From Apophysomyces variabilis (Eukaryota > Mucoromycota > Mucoromycetes > Mucorales > Mucoraceae), in the NCBI GenBank assembly GCA_002749535.1, contig MZZL01000387.1:265249-329248 (forward strand): a stretch of 64,000 bases of DNA, written 5' to 3'. The notes beneath the pieces are model-generated. The model did no database searches, was not told the DNA's origin, and was given only the letters and a program-made list of their open reading frames with translations. The position numbers and the translations under genes are program-made. Shown in pieces: positions 11,759 through 24,910 of this stretch (positions are counted from its first letter, which is position 1; the number at the start of each line of letters is the position of its first letter).

Positions 11759-12980
11759 ATGACCAATCCCACGGATGCTGCAGATGGCGTAGCACATAAA
11801 TCAACGATTTCCTTGTCTCCCGCTGTTTCTGCATTCCAGTTTAAACCTCAGGCACCTGTTCGGTCCGATGGTGATTTGGGACGCTCCAGTTCGCCACAAC
11901 CACCTCGGAGTACCATCATCAAAGATGGTTATGTATACAAAGATGAAGTCGTGATCCTTGACCAAGAAAAAAAGGAAGAATTGTTAAAGGTCGGTACCAT
12001 TGCCTTACAAACGGAGTGGACGTTCTGGTATGACAAGTAAGTTCTTTGTCAATCCTCTTTTCGCCTCCTTTTTTCCTCAACCTCTTTGTTTGTTAAACAA
12101 TTTTTAACACTCGAAAAAGATACGTACCTAATTTACCGGCAGCGGAATATGAAGCCAATCTTCAAGTGATTTCTACAGTGGGATCAGTTCAGGTACGGGA
12201 AACCAGAAAATGACAGACTTGGAAATGGGATGGAAGAATCAAACCCCGTTTTAAATTATGTCAAACAAATATTAGAAATTCTGGTCGGTATATAATAATA
12301 TTGATGGTCCAGAGAAGCTTGGATTCCGAAGCAATTTGCATTTCATGCGGAAAGGCATCAAGCCAATTTGGTAAACGCAAGCAAACAACGAAGCTGTCCG
12401 CTTTTCTTAAAACGGCGCATACCCTTAGGGAGGATCCTCGAAACGAATATGGTGGCTCATACAATTTCAAGATTCCCAAGCATCACTCCCCTATGGCATG
12501 GCGAGATTTGTTAGTTTTGTTAATCGGTGAAAAGGTGGAAAGCTGGATAGGTGACACGGTGTGTGGTGTGTCAGTGTCATCGCGTCAAAACTGTGACAAC
12601 TACCAGATCTGGACAGCACATGCAGACCATACCGCTCAAGATGTCGAAATCCGAAATCAATTGACAGATTTACTGAAACCGGCAGAGATCCAATCCTTCT
12701 ATTTCAAAAGTAAGCAGTTTTTTCGATCCTTGCGCATGCTAACTCGCCAAATGCAATAGTGCATAAAAATCATGCTGCATTTCAGAAGCCAAAGGACAAA
12801 TCGTCCTGGCAAGAGGAGGCAAACGCTTTGCTAAAGGGCACATCACTACTAAGACCGATTGAAATGCGGAGAAAAATTACAGAAGAAAGCATCGAGAGAG
12901 TGGTAGCTGATATTGAACGATTGAGCATGAAGCACAAGGAAAAGCAACAACGAATGATGATGAATAATAATGTTACATAA
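11759..12980 (+). CDS. Cap-binding protein eIF4E, class II (4EHP/eIF4E2-like)
   Basis: Five exons (11759-12036, 12120-12195, 12276-12370, 12429-12709, 12760-12980) join in frame to 316 residues. An eIF4E fold is clear: TEWTFWYDKYVP, KFWSVYNNID, FMRKGIKPIWEDPRNEYGGS and WIGDTVCGVSVSSRQ. The first cap-stacking Trp of canonical eIF4E (human W56, in TWQANL) is replaced by Tyr in AEYEANLQVI, and the WTFWY start of the core matches 4EHP. The second cap Trp (PIWED) is kept. Class II members bind cap weakly and usually repress or modulate translation rather than recruit eIF4G; that is family knowledge. An 85-residue Ser/Pro-rich N-terminus and a long charged C-terminal helix rich in Lys/Met extend beyond the core. 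Confidence 0.87.
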
Positions 12981-13947
12981 TTTTACCCTATGCAAAAACC
13001 CCGGTTGAAGCCCTGTCAAATTATGTTGATTTTTAGACTATCTGTAATCAAAGCATTGTGATTCCCAGGGATCTTCACGCTAATCAATACTAACATAACT
13101 AGGAAAAGAAAAAGGAAAAGAAAAAGGAAAGACAAAGGGCAGATGTCCATCTAGCCTCAGCAATTGAAAAAATTCCCGTTTATAAGTAAAGAAATAAGAA
13201 ATGGAAGTGATCTAGGTTGTCAGTATGAAATCAAAAACGGGCTGATTGCAATTCCCTGTCTACCAAGCTCATTTTTCCTAGTGTTTATCTTGGACTGGAT
13301 ATGGTTATTGAGAAAGCAGCAAAGAACTTCGATGTCTATGCTGTAAATGTCAGCATCCAAAGAAAGAACAAGCTGAAACAAAGGGGCTCTTAACCAAAGC
13401 GCTCTTCGAAATGCATAACAATCATGCTAAGAACTTGATCACACTTTATTACCCTGCTGTGCTCCCTCGGGATAAACAAAGCAGCGGAAAAGGAAAAGAG
13501 AAGTAAGCCAGTAAGAAAGCCAGATGTGGTCAGTGTCCACAATCATAGAAAAAAGCGATCGGATTTTCTCTGGGTGCATGATTGATTTTGTATGGGCAGA
13601 CAGTAGCGGAGGGAACCATTATCAGTAAGACGTATATAAGCGTAGAAGGAGTAAGGGGAGTGTAAGGGCATTTGGTTGAGTGGCTGGATCAAGCCATACC
13701 GAGGCCTACTCAAGGGAGAACGGCGTCTGACAAAAGGGAAACCAAGAAGCAGCTGGCAGCTTAGAAGAGATTGAATTTGTACTCAATTGCCTATTGGTTA
13801 GGTAGGGATAGTCACGACGGTCTCTTTTCCTTTTTACTGCGGCATGGTTCGTGTTCTTTCCTTTCTTCCCTTCTTTCTCTTTCTTACTGAGTGAAATAAA
13901 CTTACCCTATCTGTTCTTCCTCTCATTTTCTACCTTTTTCATCTTCT
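12981..13947. other. Intergenic region upstream of CTP synthase
   Basis: No gene seen. A stretch near 13694 matches a tRNA A-box by chance but has no B-box. The last 130 bases are strongly CT-rich (CTTTCCTTTCTTCCC near 13858), typical of the leader of a well-expressed fungal gene. Confidence 0.45.
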
Positions 13948-15819
<1,872 letters not shown>

Positions 15820-17090
15820 TTTACTTTAACGCGATAGTCATGAAAAGAATAGTCCAACATATGTAAAAGTTTAATATAGGTGATCTTATTCTGATAAATT
15901 GTGTCGCAGTTCTTGTAGCTTTCGCTAAAGAAAACTTCTACAAAAGCAGCATTATGCGTTCCAATGACAATACGAACGGAGGTTGCCAAATTGCACATAT
16001 TCTTTCTCCTTTTTTTTCCTTGATTTCTGCCTTCACAGGGGTCTACAACAGATGAAATCAGTTGCTCATCTTTTTACCATCACTTGCTGCTAGTAATGTG
16101 TAAGATTCATCGTATTGCAAGTTAATCAGTCTGCAATTATAGAAGCGATAACATGGCCATTAGTTTGCTTGCAGTTTTTTATGCTATTCGTTTAACCCAA
16201 TTAGACACGTATAATACGGGTTACATGAGCAGAAAATGACATATCGATGAATAGGAGATGTAAGGAATGGAAAAAAGTTAGTGTCTCTTTCGCTATAGAT
16301 GAACGCAGATATTAGGACACATGGAGAAATGTAAAAAGAAAGAAAAAGTACACAAGAATTATATAATGCATGTAATTAGCATTGACGCAGTACTGTTCAA
16401 TTTAAGACCGTGGTAAAGAGCGCTTACACAAATACATTTACAATTCGAAACGTATTATGGTGTGTACCTATGATCAACGATATGCAGGGTTACGATAACC
16501 TTAGGATCCATTGTATTGAATAGAACAGGTCTGACAAAACAGCTTTTCGTGTTTTAAAACGTTCCGTTATTGGTCGATAGCATACGACGTAATATTGAAT
16601 GTGAACTTCTCGGTGCGATAGGACTTGGTCGGTGTTCAGTACAACCAGAAGCGCTTCTTTAATTTTGTAAATCAAGCGCTCCATTTCCCATACCATTGTC
16701 CAGACCTTACATTGGTTTTCTGGGTGATGACTTGATGGATTGCTCTATGTAACAAGCTCATTGTATCAGTGATATGGTCATATACACGAAAGATCTGATT
16801 TTCCTTCGAAATAATATCCTGTTACAGCATCTATTGGGTTCAATAGACGTATCCCGCTTTTCATATCCAGACAGGATAACTGTTTTAATGTTACACACTA
16901 CCCAGACCGAGTGATAAAAGACCGTCAACGATCCCTTTTTTTTTCCAGACGCTGCAATCCTCCCTCTTAATCTTCACACCCTAACTTTTGATCGCTCCAA
17001 TCTACCATCTCCATTTGACCGTTCGGCTTACCGTCATCATCACACTTTTGCCTACTGTGCTAATTCAGCATCACTTTAAGCTGCTTCATC
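15820..17090. other. Gene-free spacer between CTP synthase and the PAK gene
   Basis: About 1.3 kb, AT-rich. A frame at 16490-16696 on the minus strand has no recognisable features. A CT-rich stretch with TTTTTTTTCCAG near 16939 probably belongs to the PAK promoter or leader. Confidence 0.4.
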
Positions 17091-19743
17091 ATGACGGAAA
17101 TCATAAAAGACGGCTATCTTTCTGTAAAGGAAGACGGTTTAAGGGCATGGATATGGTCAAAACGTTTCTCAGTTTTACGTGACCAAGCTTTGACTTTTCA
17201 TCGTAACGAGGTAGGCTGATATCCTCTATGAGAACAGATGCATGTACTACATAGAGTTCAGCAAAACAGGAACGATTACTTAGCTCTTTTATTTTTTCGT
17301 GGATTCTATAGCAATCCGGCCAATGTGTCGCGCTTATCTTCTTAAAAGAAATCACATCTGTTGCGCGAACAGATCTAAAGCCTTATTGCTTCGAGATAGG
17401 CACAAAGGACAAAACATACTATATTGCTTGTAAAAGTGATGAAGAGCTATACGGGTGGATGGACGAAATATACACAGTGGGTTGTTGCACAGCAAAACGG
17501 TTTAGCGCGCTGACTCCTTAATTTTTTGTGAATTTCGCCCAATCTTCAGCGCTCCCCACTTGGCGCATCAGGTCCGACGAATTTTGTCCACGAGGTGCAC
17601 GTTGGTTTTGATCCCATTTCTGGCGCATTTACTGTAAGAGAACGATAGACCCAAGAGATCCTTCCTTGGACATGTGTTAAATTTTTTTCTTTTTTTTGTA
17701 GGGTTTGCCTGACCAATGGACACGTCTTCTAAAAGGGTCTGCTATTACTGCAGAGGATGCCGCAAAGAATCCACAAGCTGTGTTGGACGTCCTCGAGTTT
17801 TATACCGAGCAGACCAAGAGAGAGGCCGAAGAATATGGATCATCCAACCTTCAGGGCGCAGTCGAGCGTTTAAGCGACGATCGATGGGCTAACCTCATGC
17901 ACGAATCTAAATCAACACCATCACCTGCCAGAAACGCGCCACGACCAGCACCCCCACCTCCTATTAACCCTAGAAGACCTGAACGAGACATGAATGAAAT
18001 GATGAATGACCTCTCAGTGGGTCAGATGGTAAAGTAGTCCAAAATCAGAATGCAAACAGTTAATGCAGAATGAACAGGACCGCAAACAACCACCTAAACT
18101 TTCATCCCCCAGATCTCCTAATGCAAATGACGGTCGAGTAGCTCCCTTGTCTCCTGCTACGGTAAGCCTTAGATAAATTGCTGGACTGCGTAAATTCAAC
18201 TGGTGAACCATACTGTAGGGATATCCTCGTTCACCTCGTGATGCGGCTCCATCAAGTCCACGTCAACCCTATCCAAAGTCCTCTCATCCTCGTCCCGAAC
18301 CCTCTAAATCTCATGGAATGTCACCTTCCCAAAGAATGCCTGCTCGTTCAAGTAGCGTGACCACGTATGATGATCGTCTTTTCTATGAACGAGAAAAAGA
18401 ACGAGAAATGCGAGAACGTGAACGTGAGCGTGAGCGTGAGCGAGAGCGCGAATTGCGTGAACGGGAGAGAATTCAGCGCGAGAAAGAAAAAGAAAGAGAA
18501 CGGGAGAGAGAACGAGAGCGACTTCATCGTGAAAGAGAACGCGAAAAGGCTGCTGCTCAGGTCTCCTCAACCAAGAAGAAGGTGGAGCAAAGAATTAGCA
18601 CGATGACAGAAGCACAAATCATGGAAAAATTACGTAAGTGAATTAGCCTAGTTGATCTTAAAACAAGAAACTGCAGGGATTGACCTTATTTTATTCAGGA
18701 TCGGTTGTCTCTCGTGGAGATCCTAACGAGCTGTATAAGAGAACAAAAAGAGTCGGACAAGGGTAAGTGACCTATCGGATGGCCAATTCAATCCGATGTT
18801 TACAGTGAACCTCTAGTGCTTCTGGTTCCGTCTATGTTGCTACCTCCCTTGCCACCAATGCTAAAGTGGCTATCAAGCAAATGGATCTTGCTCTCCAACC
18901 ACGAAAGGAACTTATTGTGAATGAAATTCTGGTTATGAAGGAATCTCAGCACCCGAACATTGTTAATTTCCTCGATGCATTCCTTGTTAAAAACATGGAA
19001 CTTTGGGTGGTGATGGAATACATGGAAGGTGGTGCCTTGACAGACGCGATTGACAACAATACCATGACTGAACAACAGATTGCCACTGTCTGCCTTGAGG
19101 TATGGCTAAAAAAAAACCGAGTTAATTTACCTTGTACAATGAACTAAATCATTCTTTTTCCTCTTTAGACCACTGCAGGATTGCATCATTTGCATTCACA
19201 GAATATCATTCACAGAGATATCAAATCTGACAATATTTTGTTAAATGCTCACGGTCAAGTGAAGATCAGTGATTTTGGTTTCTGTGCCAAGCTCACAGAC
19301 CAAAAGAACAAGCGTGCTACCATGGTCGGAACCCCTTACTGGGTATGTGGATTCGTAAAAGTTACCTGGTCCAAGGGTACCATGGATCTAACTTTAATTT
19401 TTAATAGATGGCTCCCGAGGTTGTGAAACAGAAGGAGTATGGTGCCAAGGTGGATATCTGGTCTCTTGGCATTATGGCTATCGAAATGATTGAAAATGAA
19501 CCGCCTTACCTTGATGAAGAACCGCTTAAGGCTCTTTATCTGATTGCTACCAACGGTACACCCACATTGAAGAACCCTGAGAAACTCTCGCGTGAGTTGA
19601 AGGGATTCTTAGCTGTGTGTCTTTGTGTGGATGTACGATCTCGAGCCACTGCTGCCGAATTATTGGAGCATGAGTTTCTCAAGAAGGCAGGTCCTTTGGA
19701 GATTCTGGCACCCTTACTTAAATTCAAGGCTGGTAAACATTAA
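17091..19743 (+). CDS. p21-activated protein kinase, Cla4 type (PH-CRIB-kinase)
   Basis: Ten exons (17091-17210, 17312-17476, 17550-17633, 17702-18028, 18069-18161, 18219-18633, 18699-18762, 18817-19099, 19169-19342, 19408-19743) total 2061 nt, exactly 686 codons plus stop. Order of domains: PH (residues 1-95, [16 protein letters not shown]), CRIB binding Cdc42/Rac (about 100-150, [15 protein letters not shown]), Pro-rich linker, a strongly charged Glu/Arg helix (18380-18560), then the STE20-family kinase with [34 protein letters not shown] and GTPYWMAPE. PH plus CRIB places it with Cla4/Skm1 rather than Ste20. Family role: Cdc42 effector in polarity, septins and cytokinesis. All catalytic residues are present. 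The Glu/Arg helix is longer than in yeast Cla4. Confidence 0.93.
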
Positions 19744-20019
19744 TATTAAATGTCTAACATCTTTTTATTGTTCTAAACCGGAAAAGAAAAAGAAAATAAA
19801 TTATTTTTCTTTGTTTCAAGAGTTGCTTTAAAACATAAAGAACGACGTAAATGTTGTGGTCAAACCATTCAATAAACAGTAAAGCTATTGACAGAACGAT
19901 CCTTGGGTGGTCGGGGGATCATCTCAATTTTTTTCCCGAAGCTTTTTTGTCCCTAAGAATTTGCTTGGAAAGAGACGTAATTTCTCCTTTTCCTTTATTG
20001 TCGAGCAGTGGGGACAAAC

Positions 20020-21533
20020 ATGGCAAATACGATGATGCTCGTTAAGAAGGATCTGTCCTTCACACCTTACGATGTTCAGTGGATACCTTTTTCCGCACGA
20101 ATCTGCGCCATTGGTGCCACTGGACGAAGTACTGGCCAAATCAGTGTATACAGTTTGGAAGGAAAACAATTGCAGTTCACAAACGAAGTATATATACACT
20201 CGTTTCGAATGGGCCATTTTACCTTTCACAACTTAATACCAAATATTTTATCCAGACAGAGGTACCATCCATTGTACGATGCGGGACATTTGGCGCGGCG
20301 GAATCACATACGCGTCATTTGGCCACAGGCGATTTCGATGGCCAGTTGCAAATCTGGTAAAAAAAAAAAAGAAAACGAAATGCGCTAGTTTTCTTAGTTT
20401 TCCCTATGGCATCGCTTTTTTTTTGTCCTATGAACTAACCGAATTTTTTGCATGTGTTTTTTTGGGGGATATTGGATTTTCTGGTTGTAAAGGGATACAA
20501 GTCAGTTCGAACTTCCTGTGGTCTCTGTCAAAGCACATGAAAGCATTATCAATGCCATCAGTGGTTGCAACCACGGAGCACGCGAAATTGTCACCGGCAG
20601 TCGAGATGGTAAATCAGCTACTTTGTTTAAAAAAGCCATGTCTTCGTTATCTTTCTCATACAGACCTCACTCTCTTTCTTTGCCTTTTTTTTTCCATACA
20701 CAAAAAAAGGAGCGGCGAAAGTTTGGGATACCCGACAACCTAAATCTGCAGTGTTTACAGCGCGGTCAAAGGAAAAAGCACAGGATATATGGGCAGTGGC
20801 CTTTGGTAAGCAAATTGGATTTTGGATAGAACAAACTTGGCATCTCTCTTTCTCTCTCTATATATATGTCTACATGTGACTCAACTGATTTTTGTGGTAA
20901 AAACAGGGGATCTGGGTCATGCGGAACAGCGTCTGGTTGCTGTGGGCTACGATAATGGAGATGTCAAACTGTTTGATTTGGCAGCATCACAGTATGTATG
21001 GGAAACTAATGTTGGTGCTGGGGTATGTTTATTGATATGAAAATGAGAAAAAAAAAGGAAATGAGGCATATCATATTAACGATGGAAGCTTATGTTTTAG
21101 GTGTGCTCATTGGATTTTGGTACCAAGAGTCTAGCGGCTGGTACGCTGACCGGTACATGCATCATTCAACTGGACTCGGGCACTGTATCCAAGATTCCTG
21201 TAAGTCTGCTTTTTTTTTTCTGTTACCCGGGACGAATCTGGGCACTTAGCGCGCTTTCTTTCTTTCTTTTTTTTTTTTTTTGTTCCTTATCAGTCCTCCG
21301 GCGCTACCGTCTGGTCTGTTCGTCATATGCCTCAGGACGTATCCTATTTTGCTAATGCCAATGGCAATGGCGATATCACTGTTCTTCACAATGCAACCAC
21401 CGACAAGCCATCTGTGATTTCCGTCTCACAGCATCCCGTCACATCATTCGATTGGCATAAAGATAAAAAGGGATTGTTTGCTTGTAGTGCTTTTGATCAA
21501 ACCATAAGGATCGGTCTAGTACAAGGTATTTAA
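20020..21533 (+). CDS. WD40 protein WDR92/Monad (DNAAF10) homologue
   Basis: Seven exons can be joined in frame (20020-20187, about 20256-20356, 20493-20608, 20710-20804, 20908-21021, 21101-21198, 21293-21533). The protein follows WDR92 along its whole length: YDVQWIPFSARICAIG, CGTFGAAESHTRHLATGDFD, AHESIINAISG, EIVTGSRDGAAKVWDTRQP, VAFGDLGHAEQRLVAVGYDN, VKLFDLAASQYVWETN, VCSLDFG and TSFDWHKDKKGLFACSAFDQ. It should form a seven-blade propeller. In animals and algae WDR92 works with the R2TP/prefoldin-like chaperone in axonemal dynein preassembly. Mucorales have no flagella, so a different R2TP client is likely here. ATG 20020 is the first ATG in frame. The gene is convergent with the next, 43 bp between stops. 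Confidence 0.85.
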
Positions 21534-21576
21534 GAGGATGTAGTAATAATAATATGCAACACATGAGAAAAAAAGA

Positions 21577-22621
21577 CTATTTCTTTCGATCGGCCTTCCA
21601 CTTGTACACAGGTAGACCGTGTTTGTCTACGCCAATCTTCTTTCTTGCACCTTTTGTCTATATTAGAAAACCCCAATGCCGTTAGACTCTATATTACTTT
21701 CCCCTATCTGGTTGAATAAATACCGTAAGTGCCTTCTGTATTTGTAATTCCCGTTCTGCATGCGAAAGCTCTTCTTCACGTTTTGCTCGCGAGGCCAGTT
21801 CTTTGTATTTCATCTCTCTTTCTCGTTTCAATTCCTGGACAAAATTTTATCCCATCAGCGATATGCCACTTAATCCATTCTAATTCCTTGCTTTGTTTAC
21901 CTTTAATGAGCGATTGTCGTCTGGGGCAGCAATGGTAGCATTTCGCAGGGTATCCACGCGCGGTCGGTTAAACTTTCGATTGACCAGCTCGGGCAACGTG
22001 TCTAAATGTTTTACTGGATCGAAGTTTTTTGCTTCTATTTCTGAATCGACGAATACAATATGATTTGATTTCTTTGCTGGTGCCACTTCTTCTTCATCCT
22101 CGTCCTCGTCCTCATCTGCATCCAAAAAATGCAGCGACTCCTTTAACTTCTCCATTTTCTACCGCAATGTTGGGATTAGGAACCAAAGAAAGAAATGCGT
22201 TATTCCTTTCTTCTTATTTGTTATCTCACCTTTTTGCTGAGATCACGTTGGAGTTTAATGTAGTTTTTGTCTTGCGATTTCATTAATCGCACCATTTCTG
22301 GCGGAAGGGCTTCATTACGTTGTTGGATATGCACACCATTCTATCATAAGTTGGATCGGTCAGATATCTAGTGTCAACATTTCTCTAAGCGATCGGATCT
22401 ACCTTTGTTTGGGTGCTGATCATTTTAAAGTAAAATTCATCAGGATTCCTGAATAAAGCCTTCTCTCGTAAGGCCTTCAAGCGTCTCTCCTTGCTATGAT
22501 AATCTTTGGCACGCAAAAGGTAATCTTTCTTTTTCTCGAGCAAACCTAAACGCTCACGGCCAGCTAACTGACCACGTTCTTTGTGGTTTCGTCTTTGGAC
22601 AGAATTTCGTAGTGAAGACAT
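21577..22621 (-). CDS. UTP11: U3 snoRNP / SSU processome protein UTP11
   Basis: Five exons on the minus strand. Exon 1 (22621 to about 22404) encodes [19 protein letters not shown] and [20 protein letters not shown], the invariant Utp11 start. Next come [20 protein letters not shown] with [16 protein letters not shown] (about 22340-22240), then [39 protein letters not shown] (about 22155-21900), a charged helix [20 protein letters not shown], and a last exon ending [15 protein letters not shown] at 21577. The protein acts in the nucleolus in early 18S rRNA processing. An acidic Asp/Glu run is inserted after LHFLDA relative to human UTP11. It is tandem with the downstream-coordinate gene uL10m. 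Confidence 0.92.
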
Positions 22622-22823
22622 GGTGAGTTAACTCCAATTTGGAAAGAGAAGGGGGAAAAAAGGCAACTCCCTTTTTGGAGAAAGGCAAAGGATAAAGTCA
22701 AGTCACAGTAAGCCACTCAGTTAGGTGAACCATCCGGTTTGCATTAACGCAATATTACTTTTCCCCTTTTTCCCAATACTGTTTATCTCTTTTAGTATAG
22801 TTGTTATAATACAAGTCAAGACT

Positions 22824-23580
22824 CTATTCAATTCTTCTATCAAGAACGCTATGTAATTGCGATGCAGGGGACTCCAGCAAGCGCAAAAGCTGTCTTGGAG
22901 GCGCTTCGATGGTGCCCAATAACTCAGCACGAAGCTGATCCAGACCAGGTAACTGAACAATGTTGTTCACGTCGGTTTGGTTCAACAGCGTGTTATCCAT
23001 CTTTCCACCGAGGAGCACCAGTTTCTTATTCTTATTTAAAACCTCAGTCACTTTCTTCAATAATTGCGGATACTCGGCGTCGTTCGCATTGGTTGAAAGA
23101 ACACAAGTTGGGCCTGTGATTAAAGGTTCGAGATTGGCAAATTTTGTACTGCGCAAAACCGAATTGAATACGCCAGAACGTAAGACAGTCAATTTAGAAG
23201 GACCTTCCACTAGGGAAAGTTCTTGTCGCAGCTGTGTGAATTCCTTTACAGATAGATTGTTGTGTTGAAAGACAAACAAGACGCGGTTATCGTTAATAAG
23301 AGACTCGTACTGCTGGTGAAGGTAGGTACGTCGGGGAGGATGAACTCTTTTCTTAGCGGTCGTAGCATCTAAAACGGGACCATTTTTTGTTAGGAGACTC
23401 GGTAACCGCTTGCGTTTTGCAGTGTCACTTACATTGACGAGCCTGCATGGCGTTTAACCCGCGGCCAAAAGAGCAGGCTGCTGTAAAGAAAACAAGTATA
23501 TAGGATTAGGACTTTAATTGTTCTAGTTGAATGCAACCCATTGCAGGGTTACATGTTGCATTACCTGTTCTCAGCGACAT
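22824..23580 (-). CDS. Mitochondrial large-subunit ribosomal protein uL10m
   Basis: Three exons: a 16-nt first exon (MSLRT at 23580), a short second exon (AACSFGRGLNAMQARQ) and the main exon from about 23369 to the stop at 22824. Phases join exactly (CAA-TAT-GCT). The product is about 200 residues: a short basic presequence-like N-terminus, then ATTAKKRVHPPRRTYLHQQY, NRVLFVFQHNNLSVKEFTQL and KKLVLLGGKMDNTLLNQTDV, which follow fungal MRPL10/MRPL11. It would form the base of the L7/L12 stalk of the mitoribosome. The lysine-rich start supports import into mitochondria. Confidence 0.85.
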
Positions 23581-24910
23581 TATTTCGGTGGCGAATGGAA
23601 AACAAGGGCTGCCCTACCAAACTTGCAAAAAAATCTGCGCCACCCGAAAAGTACTTCTGCGTCAGCGAATAGGAAGCTTTGCGTTGATTGGAAACGAAAC
23701 AACTATCACCCCCGTCTGAGGAAAGTCATAGTGCCACGTCGCCCTTCTCTATCCCCTTATTACTCGAATGACAGCCGATCTACTTTATATTTAACTTTCG
23801 AATAGGGAAATAAACTTTTCTCTTATTTTCTTCTATAAGTCAACCAATCTTTGGTACTACATAAAACAACAGAAAGCTAGTATGGGGATGTGGATGGCAA
23901 TTATAACAAGATTAGAGGCGTAATCTGTATTTAGGAACGCTAATCATACCATGATGTCGCAGAAAGGAAGTGGAACGCTAACCAAAAAATGGAAGACTTG
24001 AAATCTGCTAAATATGAACATGTTTTATTCGCGAATTCGAACCGGAGGTGTATATCAAAGAAGGTCCTATGCTTCTCATGGTGGAAAAGGTGATCAATGT
24101 GCACTGTACTGGTCAAGTAAATGACGAACGTATGAAGGATAGTACCAGCAGTCTTTCGTAGCACGGAACATTTAGAAATTGCATTGTATGATAACCCTTT
24201 TTATCACACTTCCACACAAAAATAATAATCAATAATTATTTGTAATGCTAGAGATGGTTTTTGTTCGTCAACTTAACAAGTCTAAGACAACCGTCCATAT
24301 AGTAGACCATGGACTTGCTTATTGGCGCTGACATAGTACCGTAGCAGAGTGCTCGATGTCAAAAACCAAGCAAGCCAGTATACAGTAATTTCGAAGTCCG
24401 AGCATCGCTGGCGTTGGGAATCGACTTTTTCCAGCGAGATAGGAAACACACTAACGACAAATTAGCTACATTAACAAAGAAGAGGAGCAATATTAATGCT
24501 TGTAGGCCTAATTAGATCGTTTATCTAAGGATAGAATAATTCCTATTTTGAATTTCCAATAGAACGTACGTATGTATCATAACACAGAGCTTTCTTTTTC
24601 TTTTTTTCACTGGGTTATGTGTGTAAAGGATCGTGCAAAACCTCGTTTACTATGGTAAGCAACGCTTTTAGTCCCTCGTATTGTACTATTTGAAGGATGG
24701 TGTCGAAAGGGTTAGTGATTGTTTTTGCAGCGCATTCTCATGAACAAAAACCAACACCAAACGGACATAAAAGGAAATGTTGGAGGGGTGACCGTACCAA
24801 AGTTGTGAAATTCAATATGACTTCCGACGCATGTTCTTTCATTCATTGCATTTAAGCGTTTTGACATTAGAAAAAGAGCGATAAAAAAATAGAAAGTGGA
24901 GGGTGGAAAG
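23581..24910. other. Intergenic region between divergent genes
   Basis: About 1.3 kb between the minus-strand uL10m gene and the plus-strand gene at 24911. It should hold both promoters. No reading frame with recognisable content was found on either strand. Confidence 0.4.

Noticed and set aside
13682..13760. tRNA-like A-box TGGTTGAGTGG
   Set aside because: No B-box (GGTTCGANNCC) and no cloverleaf-compatible acceptor stem follow within 100 bases.
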